Shown here: one piece after another, positions 11,251 to 22,900 of the stretch
How positions within the stretch are numbered: the first letter of the stretch is position 1
Layout of the letters: each line of letters starts with the position of its first letter
Assembly (NCBI GenBank): GCA_029582165.1
Contig: CM055872.1
Span: 52,608,195 to 52,672,194 of the forward strand
Length of the DNA: 64,000 nt
Direction: 5' to 3'
From: Portulaca oleracea
Lineage: Eukaryota > Streptophyta > Magnoliopsida > Caryophyllales > Portulacaceae
Position numbers and translations under genes: made by a program
The notes under the pieces: generated by a model
What the model saw: only the letters and a program-made list of their open reading frames with translations
What the model was told of the DNA's origin: nothing
The model's database searches: none

Positions 11251-12250
11251 GGAATTTATCATTCTTGTTCATATTTATTGTCTTTTACATGAGTTTTGCT
11301 TTCTATTGCAGTTTTGCACAATTGTTCTTTCATAGAATCGATAATTATAACAATTCTACAAGTCTCTCGATGCCTCATAGAATTACATCAATTAACCTAA
11401 TCAACAACTCTCATATGTCTTTTAAGCTTATCAAAGTTGAAGATCTCTTAGTATTTCTCCAATTAATCTCAAATCACAAGCACTAAAGCGCTTAAACAAC
11501 ACCCATGAACATGAAGAACACAACCATCTATTGATTTGAAATGAGAATTTAAGCACAAACCAAGGAAATCAAAACAAACAACATTGTTTCGGGTCACAAA
11601 TCCCTAGAAAAACTAAAAGTCTACTTACTCATAACTAAAGGAAACATGCAATATATTCTAAATATTGTAATCAAACCTCAAAGTGAAAGGAATAAGAAAA
11701 GTGACGAACAAACTATGAAGGGGATCCCGTCGAATCTTTCGATCTCCGGGGGAAACTTCTTCACGAATGTCGCAATGATCCTCTCAATCTTCGATCTTCA
11801 CTTCTTGGTGTAATTTGACGCTTGTGTTCTCAATGGTGAAAAGGGGGAGGGAGTCAACACCACAAAACGTCTTCCATACCCCTTTTTTCTCTTCTCCTCC
11901 CAGCAAAATAACCGCACAGAAAACGGATTGTGCAGATAAATAGGCCACCATGGACCGTAGCCTTCACCACGGGCAGACTGTAGTGGCCGTTGCCTGCGAT
12001 TCTTTGCTCCATTGCTCTTGAAATTCTTACCACAGTTTGGTCACTGCGGTGAAGGTTCGTGGGGGACTTGATTTTGCCAAAAAATGGAGAAAACGTTAGT
12101 GTTTAGCCCCCAAACCTGTAAATTATCGCCAAAAACAACAAAAACCAAGCGTAATAGAGAAATAATCCATACACCTACATTTGCCATCCAAGTCTTCCCT
12201 AATCTACTATCAAAACTCTATAAAAATCAAGGCAAAATATGCACTTATCA
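11250..12250 (-). repeat. LTR of a decayed Athila-like gypsy element (3' LTR, approximate)
   Basis: Read on the minus strand, the LTR begins TGATAAGTGCATATTTTGCC at 12250, a start typical of plant Athila/Tat LTRs. Just before it lies the 'cttgcttagggacaagcaag' type sequence that precedes 3' LTRs in this group. The lower-coordinate end was not found with certainty and is given only approximately. The internal side lies at higher coordinates. Confidence 0.5.
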
Positions 12251-14382
12251 GTCTGCTCCATGCTAACCCTTGCTTGTCCCTAAGCAAGTACTAGACCTAA
12301 AACCAAGCAGACAGACTCATAGATAAAGGACTCAAGAAAATATCAAATGACTCAAATCTATTTACACACCTCCTCAGGGAGGCATTAGTTGTGCTCTTTA
12401 GTAACTAAATCCAACCAAGCACCACCCGGAAAGAGATGAAAACATTTTAGCACAAGGAAGAGGGAAGTTTTCGAAAACAATTTACAAGAATTACACCATC
12501 AAAGATCAAATGAATCACGCCTCCATCACCAAAGGTAGCAAGAAAGCACATACATAAGCATGAAACTAGGAAGGTTGAGAGCAAACCTCACTTTTTTGGA
12601 AGATGGAAACACTCCTCTCATGAGTTTAAAAATGTATACAATAAGAGTTTTGTCAATACTCTAACCTAAGAAACAACCTACCATATGCTTGCTAAACATC
12701 TCAATTCTCCACCACTAGTATGAAAAGTGCAAATAATAATCAAGTGGTCTTTGAAAGGGTTATAACAAGGCTTAGTTAGGTTAAGGGTAAGGAGCGGAAA
12801 ATATTTTGGGTAGAGTGGAGTTAAAAGCCAAGTTTGGAGCTAAACCTCACCAAATTCTCTCATATGTCCAACCTCACCCCTCATAAACGACCAAGTCAAC
12901 CCCGAAACTCTTTTGAAAACTACCTCAAAGCTAGAAATCACGCTTGCCAAAACACTTTATTTCTCTTGCTTTTTTTTTTCTTTTTATCTGGTTTTTCTAA
13001 AAATCCCTTTTTTTGTTTTTGGTTTTTTTTTTCTTCTTGTTTCTTTTTTTTGGGAATGGAAAAATAACCTTATATGCACAACACCAACCAAAATGAAGCT
13101 ACACAAACGGGGATCAAACTCAAGATTTTCTATTCACAACATCCCCAACGAACCAAACCACGAAAGTACCACAAGCAACCCACTCATCACACTCAAAGCA
13201 CTCCGAGCAATGGCTTAAGGGTAGGAATAAGTATTTGGCCTAGGCTTGTAATATAGGTTCAAGAAAACGGGAGTGATCAAAGGCTATAAGAAGGGTTAAA
13301 AATCACATATATACGGGCAGCTATTTGGTTATGTAGTTACAAAATGTACAAATGAATGCCTCAATCATGTTGTCAATACAAAATGCAAGATGTAGTTTCA
13401 AATAGATGCAAAGCAAGTTCTAGAGATTGCAACTAAGGTTGATTAACTCATGGGAACATGAAACTAATTAAAATGATTTGTCTTTTTGGTTTAGTGGTCT
13501 CACGGGTTAGTGCTCAACAACCAAACCTAGCTCAAGATTTTTCAGATGCTAGACTCACACCAAAGGATCAAGAAAGGTAATCAATCTTCACTATCAAAGC
13601 GCAATTCTAAACCAAGAAGCTTTCTCAAATGCTTTTAAAAAGTTTTAATCACAATCGGGCTATACAATGATCAGACAAAGGCACAAGAAAAATCTACCTA
13701 GCCTTATAATCATCACAAGAGGATTTTCTAACCAACCTAAGTCTATCCTATATTTTTTTTTTTAGTTTTCGAATTTTTCCTAATTTTCTTCTTTTTTTTT
13801 TTTTTTGTTTTTGCCTTTTTTATTTTATTTTATTTTTTGTATAAAGCAATAAAGTTAAGCCTACATGCAACCTAGATACACATGCAAAGCCTAGAAAGCA
13901 CAATAAGAAATTAAGAAAAGATAAATGGAAAACTAAGACAAAAGATCAAACCTAGATGAAACTATATGCAACTATATGAATGCAAACCATGTACCTATGC
14001 AACTATATACATTACTTGTCAGCCTAAACCAATCATATTCAACCACACGACTTTCAAACCAACCCCTTGATGCTAAGACACAACATTGTCCTCATTGTTG
14101 CAAGTAACAATAATATGATTGGGGGGTAAAGCTGGATATGGGGATGGTAATTGGGATCCATGGGACCCAAAACCAAATCCGCATCGCGGAGAGGCACTCA
14201 CTTTTGTGGTTTAGTCACTAGCTTTATGACATGATCATGCCAAGGAGCTCAGCATGCTCCGTTTGGACATACTCCCTAAGGGAGGTCTTTTCGTCGCAGA
14301 TCTCTTAGAGGGCGCTAGAGAAATCGCATGGGTCGAATGTAGAGGAAGATGGTCTGGAGGAGGAGGAGGGAGCAAGTTGGTT
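12251..14382 (-). mobile_element. Non-coding 3' internal region of the Athila-like element
   Basis: About 2.1 kb with no coding potential between the LTR start and the transposon protein remnant, as expected for the long untranslated region in front of the 3' LTR in Athila/Tat elements. It contains long T runs near 12968-13048 and 13748-13840. Assignment rests on position between the two recognisable parts. Confidence 0.45.
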
Positions 14383-15300
14383 CTAGTTGGGAGGAACGAC
14401 GTCTCCCTTAGTTTGGGAAGCGAGGTTTACCAAGTTTCTTAGGGTGGTTTGGGTCACATTAGGTAGTCTCATAACGTGCCTATTAGGGTATTTCCAGTAA
14501 ATACCACAACCCCTAGACACAATTAAAAGTATAGTAGTCAAATGGGTGTGGTCTAACCTCTCGGAACTTGGAATCCTAAACTCCTCGTTAGGAACGATCC
14601 CCAATGATTTGGCAATCTTAGTGACAATGCCACTACATGCAATCTTCCCTTGTTTCCCATTGGCTATCTTTTGCATGTGAGTGATAAGAAATGAACCGAG
14701 ATCCATGGGCTCAACATAATGCATTTTCCTTAGCAAGAACAATTCAGCCATTAGGGGCACATTTAAACTCCCCTCCCTAGTAAGAAGCTGGCAAGGATAC
14801 GTTGAGCTACTCTAAAGACCGGGTTTTTAATCTTTGTACCCTTCGATCTACTAGAATCATAACGAGGGACCCCGATGATCATCTCGATCCCAAAAGGGAT
14901 CCAAGTTATACATAGGGGGGCAAGTGACACTCACTAACATCCATAGGTTGTGGTAGGTGAAAAATGTGATGGAACAAGCATAGGTTCAATCGGTAATCTT
15001 GACCACACAAACAAAACCTAATCAAGCCTTCCTGACATTGTTCCCCATTCTAAACTTCGATAAACAGTGTGTTCAAGAACTCTAAGGTCAAGTCTGAGTA
15101 CTAGGGTTCCTTAATGTTTAGATAGCCACCCATCCCACCCCTAGCAAACAACCAACGATTATCATCAAGTACACACATAAAATTCAACAAATTCTCGTCA
15201 ACATAGCGCGAAGCAACGAATCCACTAACTTTCAATCGATGATAATTGGTAGTTTGCATAGGATGAGTAAATCGAAAAGGGATGGGTTTCGTTATCGAAC
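14383..15300 (-). pseudogene. Athila-type plant-transposon protein remnant
   Basis: Broken minus-strand coding sequence read from about 15300 down to 14383. Segments appear in the expected order: VDENLLNFMCVLDDNRWLFA, YSDLTLEFLNTLF, a stretch with LCLFHHIFHLPQ, RVAQRILASFLL, and finally an open 125-codon part with GSFLITHMQKIANGKQGKI and SGIVTKIAKSLGIVP. These match my memory of the 'putative plant transposon protein' domain common in Athila-group gypsy elements. At least one internal stop (about 15102) and frameshifts (one near 14795) break it. Its function in the element is not established here. Confidence 0.6.
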
Positions 15301-15406
15301 TCCATGGTCGCTCAGTTGTATACTCGCTGTTAAACCTATCAATTGAAAACTAAGTTGTTAAACCTATCGATTTGGATGGGCGAGTCAAATATGTCCAATA
15401 TATTGT

Positions 15407-15773
15407 ATGTTGTAAAAACCGGACCAGACCGACCGGTCTAACCGGTTCAACCGTGAACCGGGATGTTGATCAGTCCGACTCCAAGGTTAACTCGGATAAC
15501 TGGTTCAACCGAGAAAGAATCGCCAAAACCAAACGGGCAGTTCACGGTCAGACCGAAATTTCGATCATTTAAATTTAAAAAATCCGGTTTCGACCAGTTC
15601 ATGCCATGTTGATGCTAATTTAATTATTTTGGTCGCTTAATTATTCTTGAAGTATATGAAATTTTTTTGACTCGTGACCGGTTCAATCGGTCTAATCTGG
15701 CCAAACTGATTCGACCAGAACCATTGACCCACTGGGTCAATCGATTCAATGACCGGTCCAGTTCTGACAACAT
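15407..15773 (-). mobile_element. AACCGGT-rich small transposon, copy 2 (inverted relative to copy 1)
   Basis: About 367 bp. Left end TGTTGTAAAAACCGGACC; right end, reverse-complemented, TGTTGTCAGAACTGGACCGG. The right end corresponds to the left end of copy 1 at 5632, showing opposite orientation. Shared internal blocks include CCCACTGGGTCAATCG. No coding capacity. Confidence 0.62.
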
Positions 15774-16119
15774 AACCCATATTAATTTACCAAAATACAA
15801 AGCACAAGTAACTCATGTTTTTAACATCAAATTTGTATGAGTCTGAAATATATCCAACTCGTATCTGCAATAACCAAATATAAGTTCCAATTACATTTAA
15901 CACATTCATCCGAATGATAGGCCCATTAGCTTAATTTTCATTTGATGCCATGATTGTTAATTATTGTATTCAAATACAAAACTTAAATTCGTGTGTGAAC
16001 AAAAAGAATAAGTGTTTACTTGAATCCAAAACACACCTAACTAGTTTTAATATCAAATTTGATTGTACTCAAAATACACCTAACATGTATTTGTCATAAC
16101 CAAATATACATATGACACA

Positions 16120-16166
<47 letters not shown>

Positions 16167-16958
16167 ATCAAACATAAACCTTTTTTTTCTCTTCCCATCT
16201 TCTGGATAACAAAAGCATTCCATTTGTTACACTGGATGATATGTATAGTAGTGCTGCACGCACATGTAAAGTTAGATGGAATATGCGATATTGTATCAGT
16301 AAGCAGATTCTCACGTGAACCAGCACGAATGCAACTGTGCAAGTTGTAAACTAGCAACCACTGCAACTTAAATTTTTGGAGGAACTTCCCGAACAAGGGC
16401 AGAAAGCAAGGGGCAAAGTCATGTCATGAAAAGACCTAAATTTCTTTGATAATTAATACAACTGTATTTCAGGTAAACCAAATGAATTGTGAAAACAACC
16501 TATCAGTTGAAAGTTAAAACACTATCTAACATATCCTACACAACCACATGACGACCTTTTCCTGCCAAAACCCAAACTACTAACCAATTAGGTCAAAACG
16601 ATACGATCAAAACAAACTTGTGGATTCTATGGACAAGAAGCTTTCTAGCAAGGTGGGATTAGACACTTTTGCACCAAAGAATCACCACAAGGTAACCAGT
16701 ACAAGTGAGCACCAAAACTTTCGACAGGAACAGTTACTCCAGTAGATGTATGGAAGGCAGAAGGCTTCCAGATCTCAAAATGGCCTCATCTAAGCCTGCA
16801 TTAAGATCCAAGTAAAATGGGAGCAGGCAGAGCATTAGAAAAATGCTAAGAGTTTCTTGAGTTTAAATTTGTTATTGTCACAGAATAACCTATAAGGTTT
16901 GTTGGGAATGTACCTTAAGACAAGTGGATTAAGGCGAAATCAAACACCTGTTAAACAT
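15774..16958. other. Intergenic and 3' UTR of the 14-exon gene
   Basis: AT-rich spacer with a CT/TA microsatellite at about 16118-16167. The part from roughly 16450 to 16958 is probably the 3' UTR of the minus-strand gene ending at 16959. No further gene seen. Confidence 0.4.
16118..16167. repeat. (CT)n-(TA)n compound microsatellite
   Basis: About 11 CT units followed directly by about 14 TA units. Confidence 0.9.
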
Positions 16959-19900
16959 CTATTTGTCTGGATGGCCCCGCTTAACCTTGCGACGTGTGTG
17001 ATGACCATGGGAACTTCGAGTAGGTCTCCTTGACTTTTTGCTATGTCCAGCAAAGTTGAAGTTGAACAAAGCCATATTAGCAACAATTCAATGATTTCAA
17101 TCTAGGTTTGTTTATGTTTCTTTTCCAGAAACTAAGAAATCACTTACCAGAACAACGCTGAGCCAATTCTGGACACAATTATGACAGGAAAGGCCAGGAT
17201 GGCAGAGGCCTAAAAAGAGAAAAGTATCAAATTTCAATCCCATATGGACTAAGAAAGAGCAAATAACACAGCAAGCCAGGAAAAGACTTACCACAAACCA
17301 TACAAGCTCCTTTGTCGCAAGAGGTCTGGTAAGCTCATGCTGCTTCAGCTTTTCATGGACCGTTACCTGGATCTGACCAAAAACAAATTAAATAATGTCA
17401 ACCAACCCACCCGTTTTAACGGCAATCAACATTATACAACAGGAGCCCGCCAGGGGAAAGTGACTGATAGAGTACCCGTGTACTTAACACACCCAGCCCT
17501 CAACAAGCACCCAATTGTTTGAAAGACCCAATAAAAAAAAAATTTAAAAATTGACTTTAAGATATCTCAGACACATTATTAGGCACTTGGTTGCAGCTCA
17601 AGCTCGGTATGCTGGATAGCAAATCAATTAAACATAGATTGATACTCTTATATACAGAACTAGTGGAAATGCCTGTGCAAGGCATGTGCATTATGTCAAA
17701 ACTTGAAAGTAAATACTATTTATAAATATATATAAATATATTTTAATATATCTATCAACAAATTACTTATTGGTTATCAAAAAAAGAATATACTTGGTGA
17801 AAATCCTGCCCGCCCCCAGTAGATAATTCCTGTCCATTCCCGCATAAATTCTGCTTCTAAATTTTAGCATTTATTTTTTTCTACAGCAGTTAAATTCTGG
17901 AAAGTACAAAGTGGTTGATAGCCATTCAAAATTCAAATAATAACCACTAGAAGAACTATAACTGCGCTTTCCCATTTTTCTCTCCCCTCTCTCTGCTGGT
18001 ATTCTTCCCTCACTCGTGTAACTGTTCTCCATGAACTTCTCAATTCTTACGTAACTGCTTCCCCATTGTCCTTTCATCTCAATCTCTTCTATGACTGCTC
18101 CTCATATCCTTTCAATTTCATTTACACTGTAAATATAAATTATGTACACATAGACTATGATCTATATCTAAGGAATATCTAAGGAACCACTAGAAGAAGA
18201 ATCCTCAGAAGTCTTCCCTTTTTTTTTACCCTTTTCCAAATTCAAAAAAATAATAAATTAAGATTTTATTTTGGTTTAGGGGGTTATTTTATATTTAACA
18301 GGGTATCAATTTCTTCTTCCTCTTCTTGTTGCCGCTTTGGGGGGGGGGGGGGGGTTGAAGCAATGAAAATTGTTTTCTTGAGAAAGGAAAAGCAGAATTT
18401 AGAGAAAGAGGGGGTGGGGGTGGGCATGTGAACCGTGTGGGATTGGTTCACTTTTGGTTCGTCTATGGTCACTGGCTCACTTCAAGTCGCCCTCTACTCT
18501 CCTCGAATCAAACCCGGTTTCAATGTCCATTTCAGGTTGGATATGGGTCCTCGGAGGGTTCATATGGCCATCAAGGGGAGCGGTTTTTCATTCTACGAAG
18601 ACCCCGAGCTATAGGATGACATCTACGATCTTTATCAGATCATTCCCGAGCCTTCTAAGAGGCTCCGGGACCACCGGCATGAATAACGAGGCGGAATCAA
18701 CCTCAAGGGCTTGAAACGGATATGCCTTCACTCTTTCAACCATAACTCCTCCAATACAAATTCGATGGACTTCAAATTTTGGGAGCTTAAAGTAGACACC
18801 AAGAGCTTTCCAACGATATATAATGGGCCTAAAACGGAGTCTGGATGAAGAAGTTATGCACGTTTGAAGTCAGCAGGAAGAAACTGCCAACAACATGATC
18901 GTGCCATCAGGCCGCACGATCGTGCCATACTTCCAGCAAGCATTGCACGATCATGCCATTCTCGAACAGGACATTCTTGGACTGTTTTGCGTAGCACGAT
19001 CGTGCTCCCAATATGGCACGATCGTGCCATTTAACGACAGGTCGTTTTTTCGGCCTTTCTCTCCCTCTTCTGGTTATGTTTTTTTTTCCATTCCCTTATA
19101 TATACTTGTAAGCGTCATTTTGTGGGGAGGATACATAAATTAGAGATAGAAGTTTGAGAGCTTTAGACTCAAAAATCCTCTCAATTGGAGAGTTTGTAAT
19201 TGTGGGTGGAAATTGCTTGGTGATTTCTCTTCTTTGTGAGTGGGTGTTCTCCCTCCACTCTTTGTAAGATTTCTTGGGTGTTTCAAGACTCTTCGCTAGT
19301 GGAAGGTCCTTGTGTAAGTGTTTGAACATCTTATTTCAATTGGGTGAGTGATTACTCTTTACAATTGTCCATATCCCTTTTAATTCTTGTTGTATTTGTT
19401 GTTCGTCTCCAAAACCCCAAAACCCTAAAAATTAGTTTATAGTGTTTATGAGTTCTATGGGTGGAATCCCTCATCCACATGATTTTGCATAGATCTTTGG
19501 TCCCGAAACCTCTCCAGGGTGAGGGAGAGAGGCAAGGACGAGTAGAGAGAGATGGATTTGTGGAGGTGGTGTGATGCGTTGGTTGTTGGGATTCAAAGAG
19601 TTGTTCGGTGTTGTACTTGCTAGGTTCTGGTTTTTTTTTTCCCCTTTTACAGTTGAGGAGTTTGGGGTAGAGCGGTTTCTCTTGCATAGGTGTCATCTAA
19701 AATGTTTAATTTTGAATTGAAGATTTTTCAATATTAGGTGCATGGGTGGGATTGAATCTCATATTTATTAGTAGCAAAGGGAAGTTTGCTCTGAGCACTT
19801 CCCTCCAATATCAAAATCTAATAAAATAGAACATATGAACTGCCAATTTGTTCCAAGCTACAATCTCAGCCCTTCATTCAAAAACTGACTATCCTGCTTG

Positions 19901-22900
19901 GGTCATATATTATATAACTGCAAATCTCCTAAAATCTTGCTTAAAGAAAACCACCATAGTTGCTCCCTCTATAACTTCTCATAATAACTGGATAACTGTT
20001 TTCCACTCTCTTTAAAACTACCCCTACATTTGATATTTAGTTCCTCATAATTTAGAAAAATGACGCATAGATCCGTCCAATTACGTAAGAGAGAATTCTA
20101 CAGGGTTTTTTCTCAAGTGTAACCGAATCGAACTTTTTTGGTGGTGTTGAAGTCATGGAGACAGAACCAACCTAGCAGCAGCCCTGCGTATCCCACATTC
20201 TTCTTCCTCCCCCTGCCAGGCTCACCATAGATGTGTCCTTTGATCTCAAACCTTGATTATCTCTTATTAATTCAGGTACTTTCCAGAATTTTCCTTTGTA
20301 AATGTGGGGTTGTGACCTACGTTACCTGCACTCGGCAATTAGGGCTGTCGTACCAGGGTCGACACGACACGACACGGATCCGGACACAGGATCCGTGGCG
20401 GACCCTGGACGGAATGGCGGGACACGGCCAAAGAACGAAACCCTAATCATGGCAAACCCTAGATCGAACAATTGGACAACCAATTGGTGGGTATTCGGGG
20501 TGGTAGCTGGGGGCTTTTGGTCGACTAGACTGTGCGACCCCACCGGTGAGTTTTCTCCGGTCAGCAGTCGCCGGTTCCAGTCGCCGGAAGTGCATCTTCT
20601 TGGTTTTCCATAATCCAGACCGATTTCTCTCACTGAAGTGAGGAGAGAGAAGGGGGTTGGGGGGAGGGTAGGGGAGGCATATACACCTTTTGACAGAGGA
20701 GAGAGAAGGGAGTGGGAGGAGGGAGGCATGAGCAGTCACGTGACCTAGGGTTTACTTTTGAATTGTTTCCTTTTGTCTATTTTGATTATTTTAAAATTAA
20801 AGTATCAATAATTTTATTTGGGCTTTTTAATATATGGGTTGAACATATTCTATACATGGGCCAAATCAGTTTAAATTAAAGTATCCCTAGATTTACAATT
20901 TTTAAGAATGTCTTTAAAAAGAATAATATTTCACTTTTAATATAATTAAATATATTATGCTACCTAGGAGTTATGTTTCCTCTGCCGTGTCGGACCCTTG
21001 GATACCGTGTCCCCGTGTCCATAATTTTTGGGGATGCCATGTCGGACCCTTGGATCCGTGTCGGTGTCGAACACCCGTGTCCCGAGTCCAGGTAACATAG
21101 GTTGTGACTAGAGTTTCATAATCTGAATTGTTTCTCCCCCATGAAGAGATTAAAGGTTGTTTATGTCAGTCAAGAAGAGCGAGATGAGATTTTCTAAACA
21201 AGAACAAAATAATTGTGAATGAATTTGTGATGTGGAGTTTTGTTTTGGGAGGTAGTATAGTGTGAATGATAGAAGGGCAACAAGGGCAAGGTAACATAAT
21301 ACTCCCTCCATCCCAAAACAATTGTCTACTTTATTTTTTCCACGGTCATCAATGTTACACTTTGACCATTAATATTTTACATTTAATTTTAGCAAAACTT
21401 GTAATATTATATTTAAGTAAAAGTACTTTTCATCACAAATCTAACAATGGTAGTCTTACATGACAACTCAACATATAATTTGATAAACGAATGGTCAAAC
21501 GATAATAAAATGCTTTTGATAGATAATATCCATTATTGAAATAATGGTTCACTGGTTAACTTTTAATTTCATTTCAAGTCGTGTGTGTGTGTGTGTGTGT
21601 GTGAGTGTGAGTGTGAGTGTGAGTGTGAGTGTGAGTGTGAGTGTAGTATCCACAAATATTTGAATTCAATAATTATTATTACTTTCCTAATCTTATATTC
21701 GATTGTTAAATATAAAATTATTATATCAAGTGTGTCAATTGACAACTACCTTCGACCGTATATAGTAACATTTATTCAAATGCATGGAGACAGAGAAAAC
21801 TCTTCATCATGTATAAGCAAAACACCTTACAAAATACAACACCTATGTCATGCAAGGTGCAATCCAAAATTGTCACTCAACTCACACCATCTAAACATAC
21901 ACTTATTGTTTTACCCACAAGGTTACAACTTTGTTATTGTTAAATTAGATATTTACCGATTAGCTTCAATAAATTTATTGCTTTGGGTAAGGATATTCTC
22001 TTCCCATTGGTCCAATTGTCTGATGTGCATTTTTAAATTTTGCATATTTTCATTCAACAACTTGTAGTATATTTTCATTTGACAATACTATTTACATTTC
22101 TATACTATTTTTTTCCACATTCATTTACCTCGACACCCGTTTGAATGAACCGGCAAAAAACTAGTATACATATATTACTTATGCATCAAAATATTATGTT
22201 TTAACAGAATTGTATATATGAATTTAGTATTCTTAGCTTTTGATGAGTTGGACATGTATGTAATTTTTTCAAAATAAATAAAGCAAAAGGATAATTACAT
22301 TATTACACATAAAATTAATGCATAAAAGGTATAATAAATTCCCTATTACATATTACAGTTGCTTGATTGATATAATTGTTTTAATTAATTTTAGAATTTT
22401 AGTTCTACATTAATATTTATGTCTTTTTAGTTACAACAATCTAAAAAAGCGAGTAATTTATGTGTTCTTTTAGTGTATGAAGTTTACAACTGAATGAAAA
22501 TGAATGATAACGAGTGACTTATATCAACAATTGTTTAAATCAATTACACTAGAAAAATAAAAAAAATAAAGATAAAACATTTTTTTTTAATAAAAGGAAT
22601 GCACTTTTCCACCAAATTTTTAATTTTAGTGGCAAGCTTGAAAGATAATGGTGATAACTAATTTAACTTTCACTAATCTTGTAAAGATAATATAGTACAA
22701 CTTTATGACCTATTTTGTTACAATTTTTTTATTCCTGATAATGCTTTCACTATAATGTAAGATTATAGTATACCTATACTTTATTCATAAATATAAATAT
22801 TCCTTAGTTAAACACTAAAACAAAGTAGAAGTAAAAGTTGTTACTCAACACCTCTTAATGACCCCCAGCATTTCCCCTCTCACATGGCCCCTCTCATATC

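Noticed and set aside
18428..18714. Open frames near 18.5 kb, including a third-frame stretch FYEDPEL then [17 protein letters not shown]
   Set aside because: The stretch is interrupted by a stop and has no confident family; possibly retrotransposon- or gene-derived, but not supportable.
20302..20739. Four overlapping open frames of 98-135 codons
   Set aside because: They lie inside the GC-richer interior of the CTAYGTTACC transposon and have no domain.
21585..21660. Cys/Glu-repeat peptide at the start of a 160-codon frame
   Set aside because: Translation of a GT/GAGTGT microsatellite; the rest of the frame is AT-rich with no domain.
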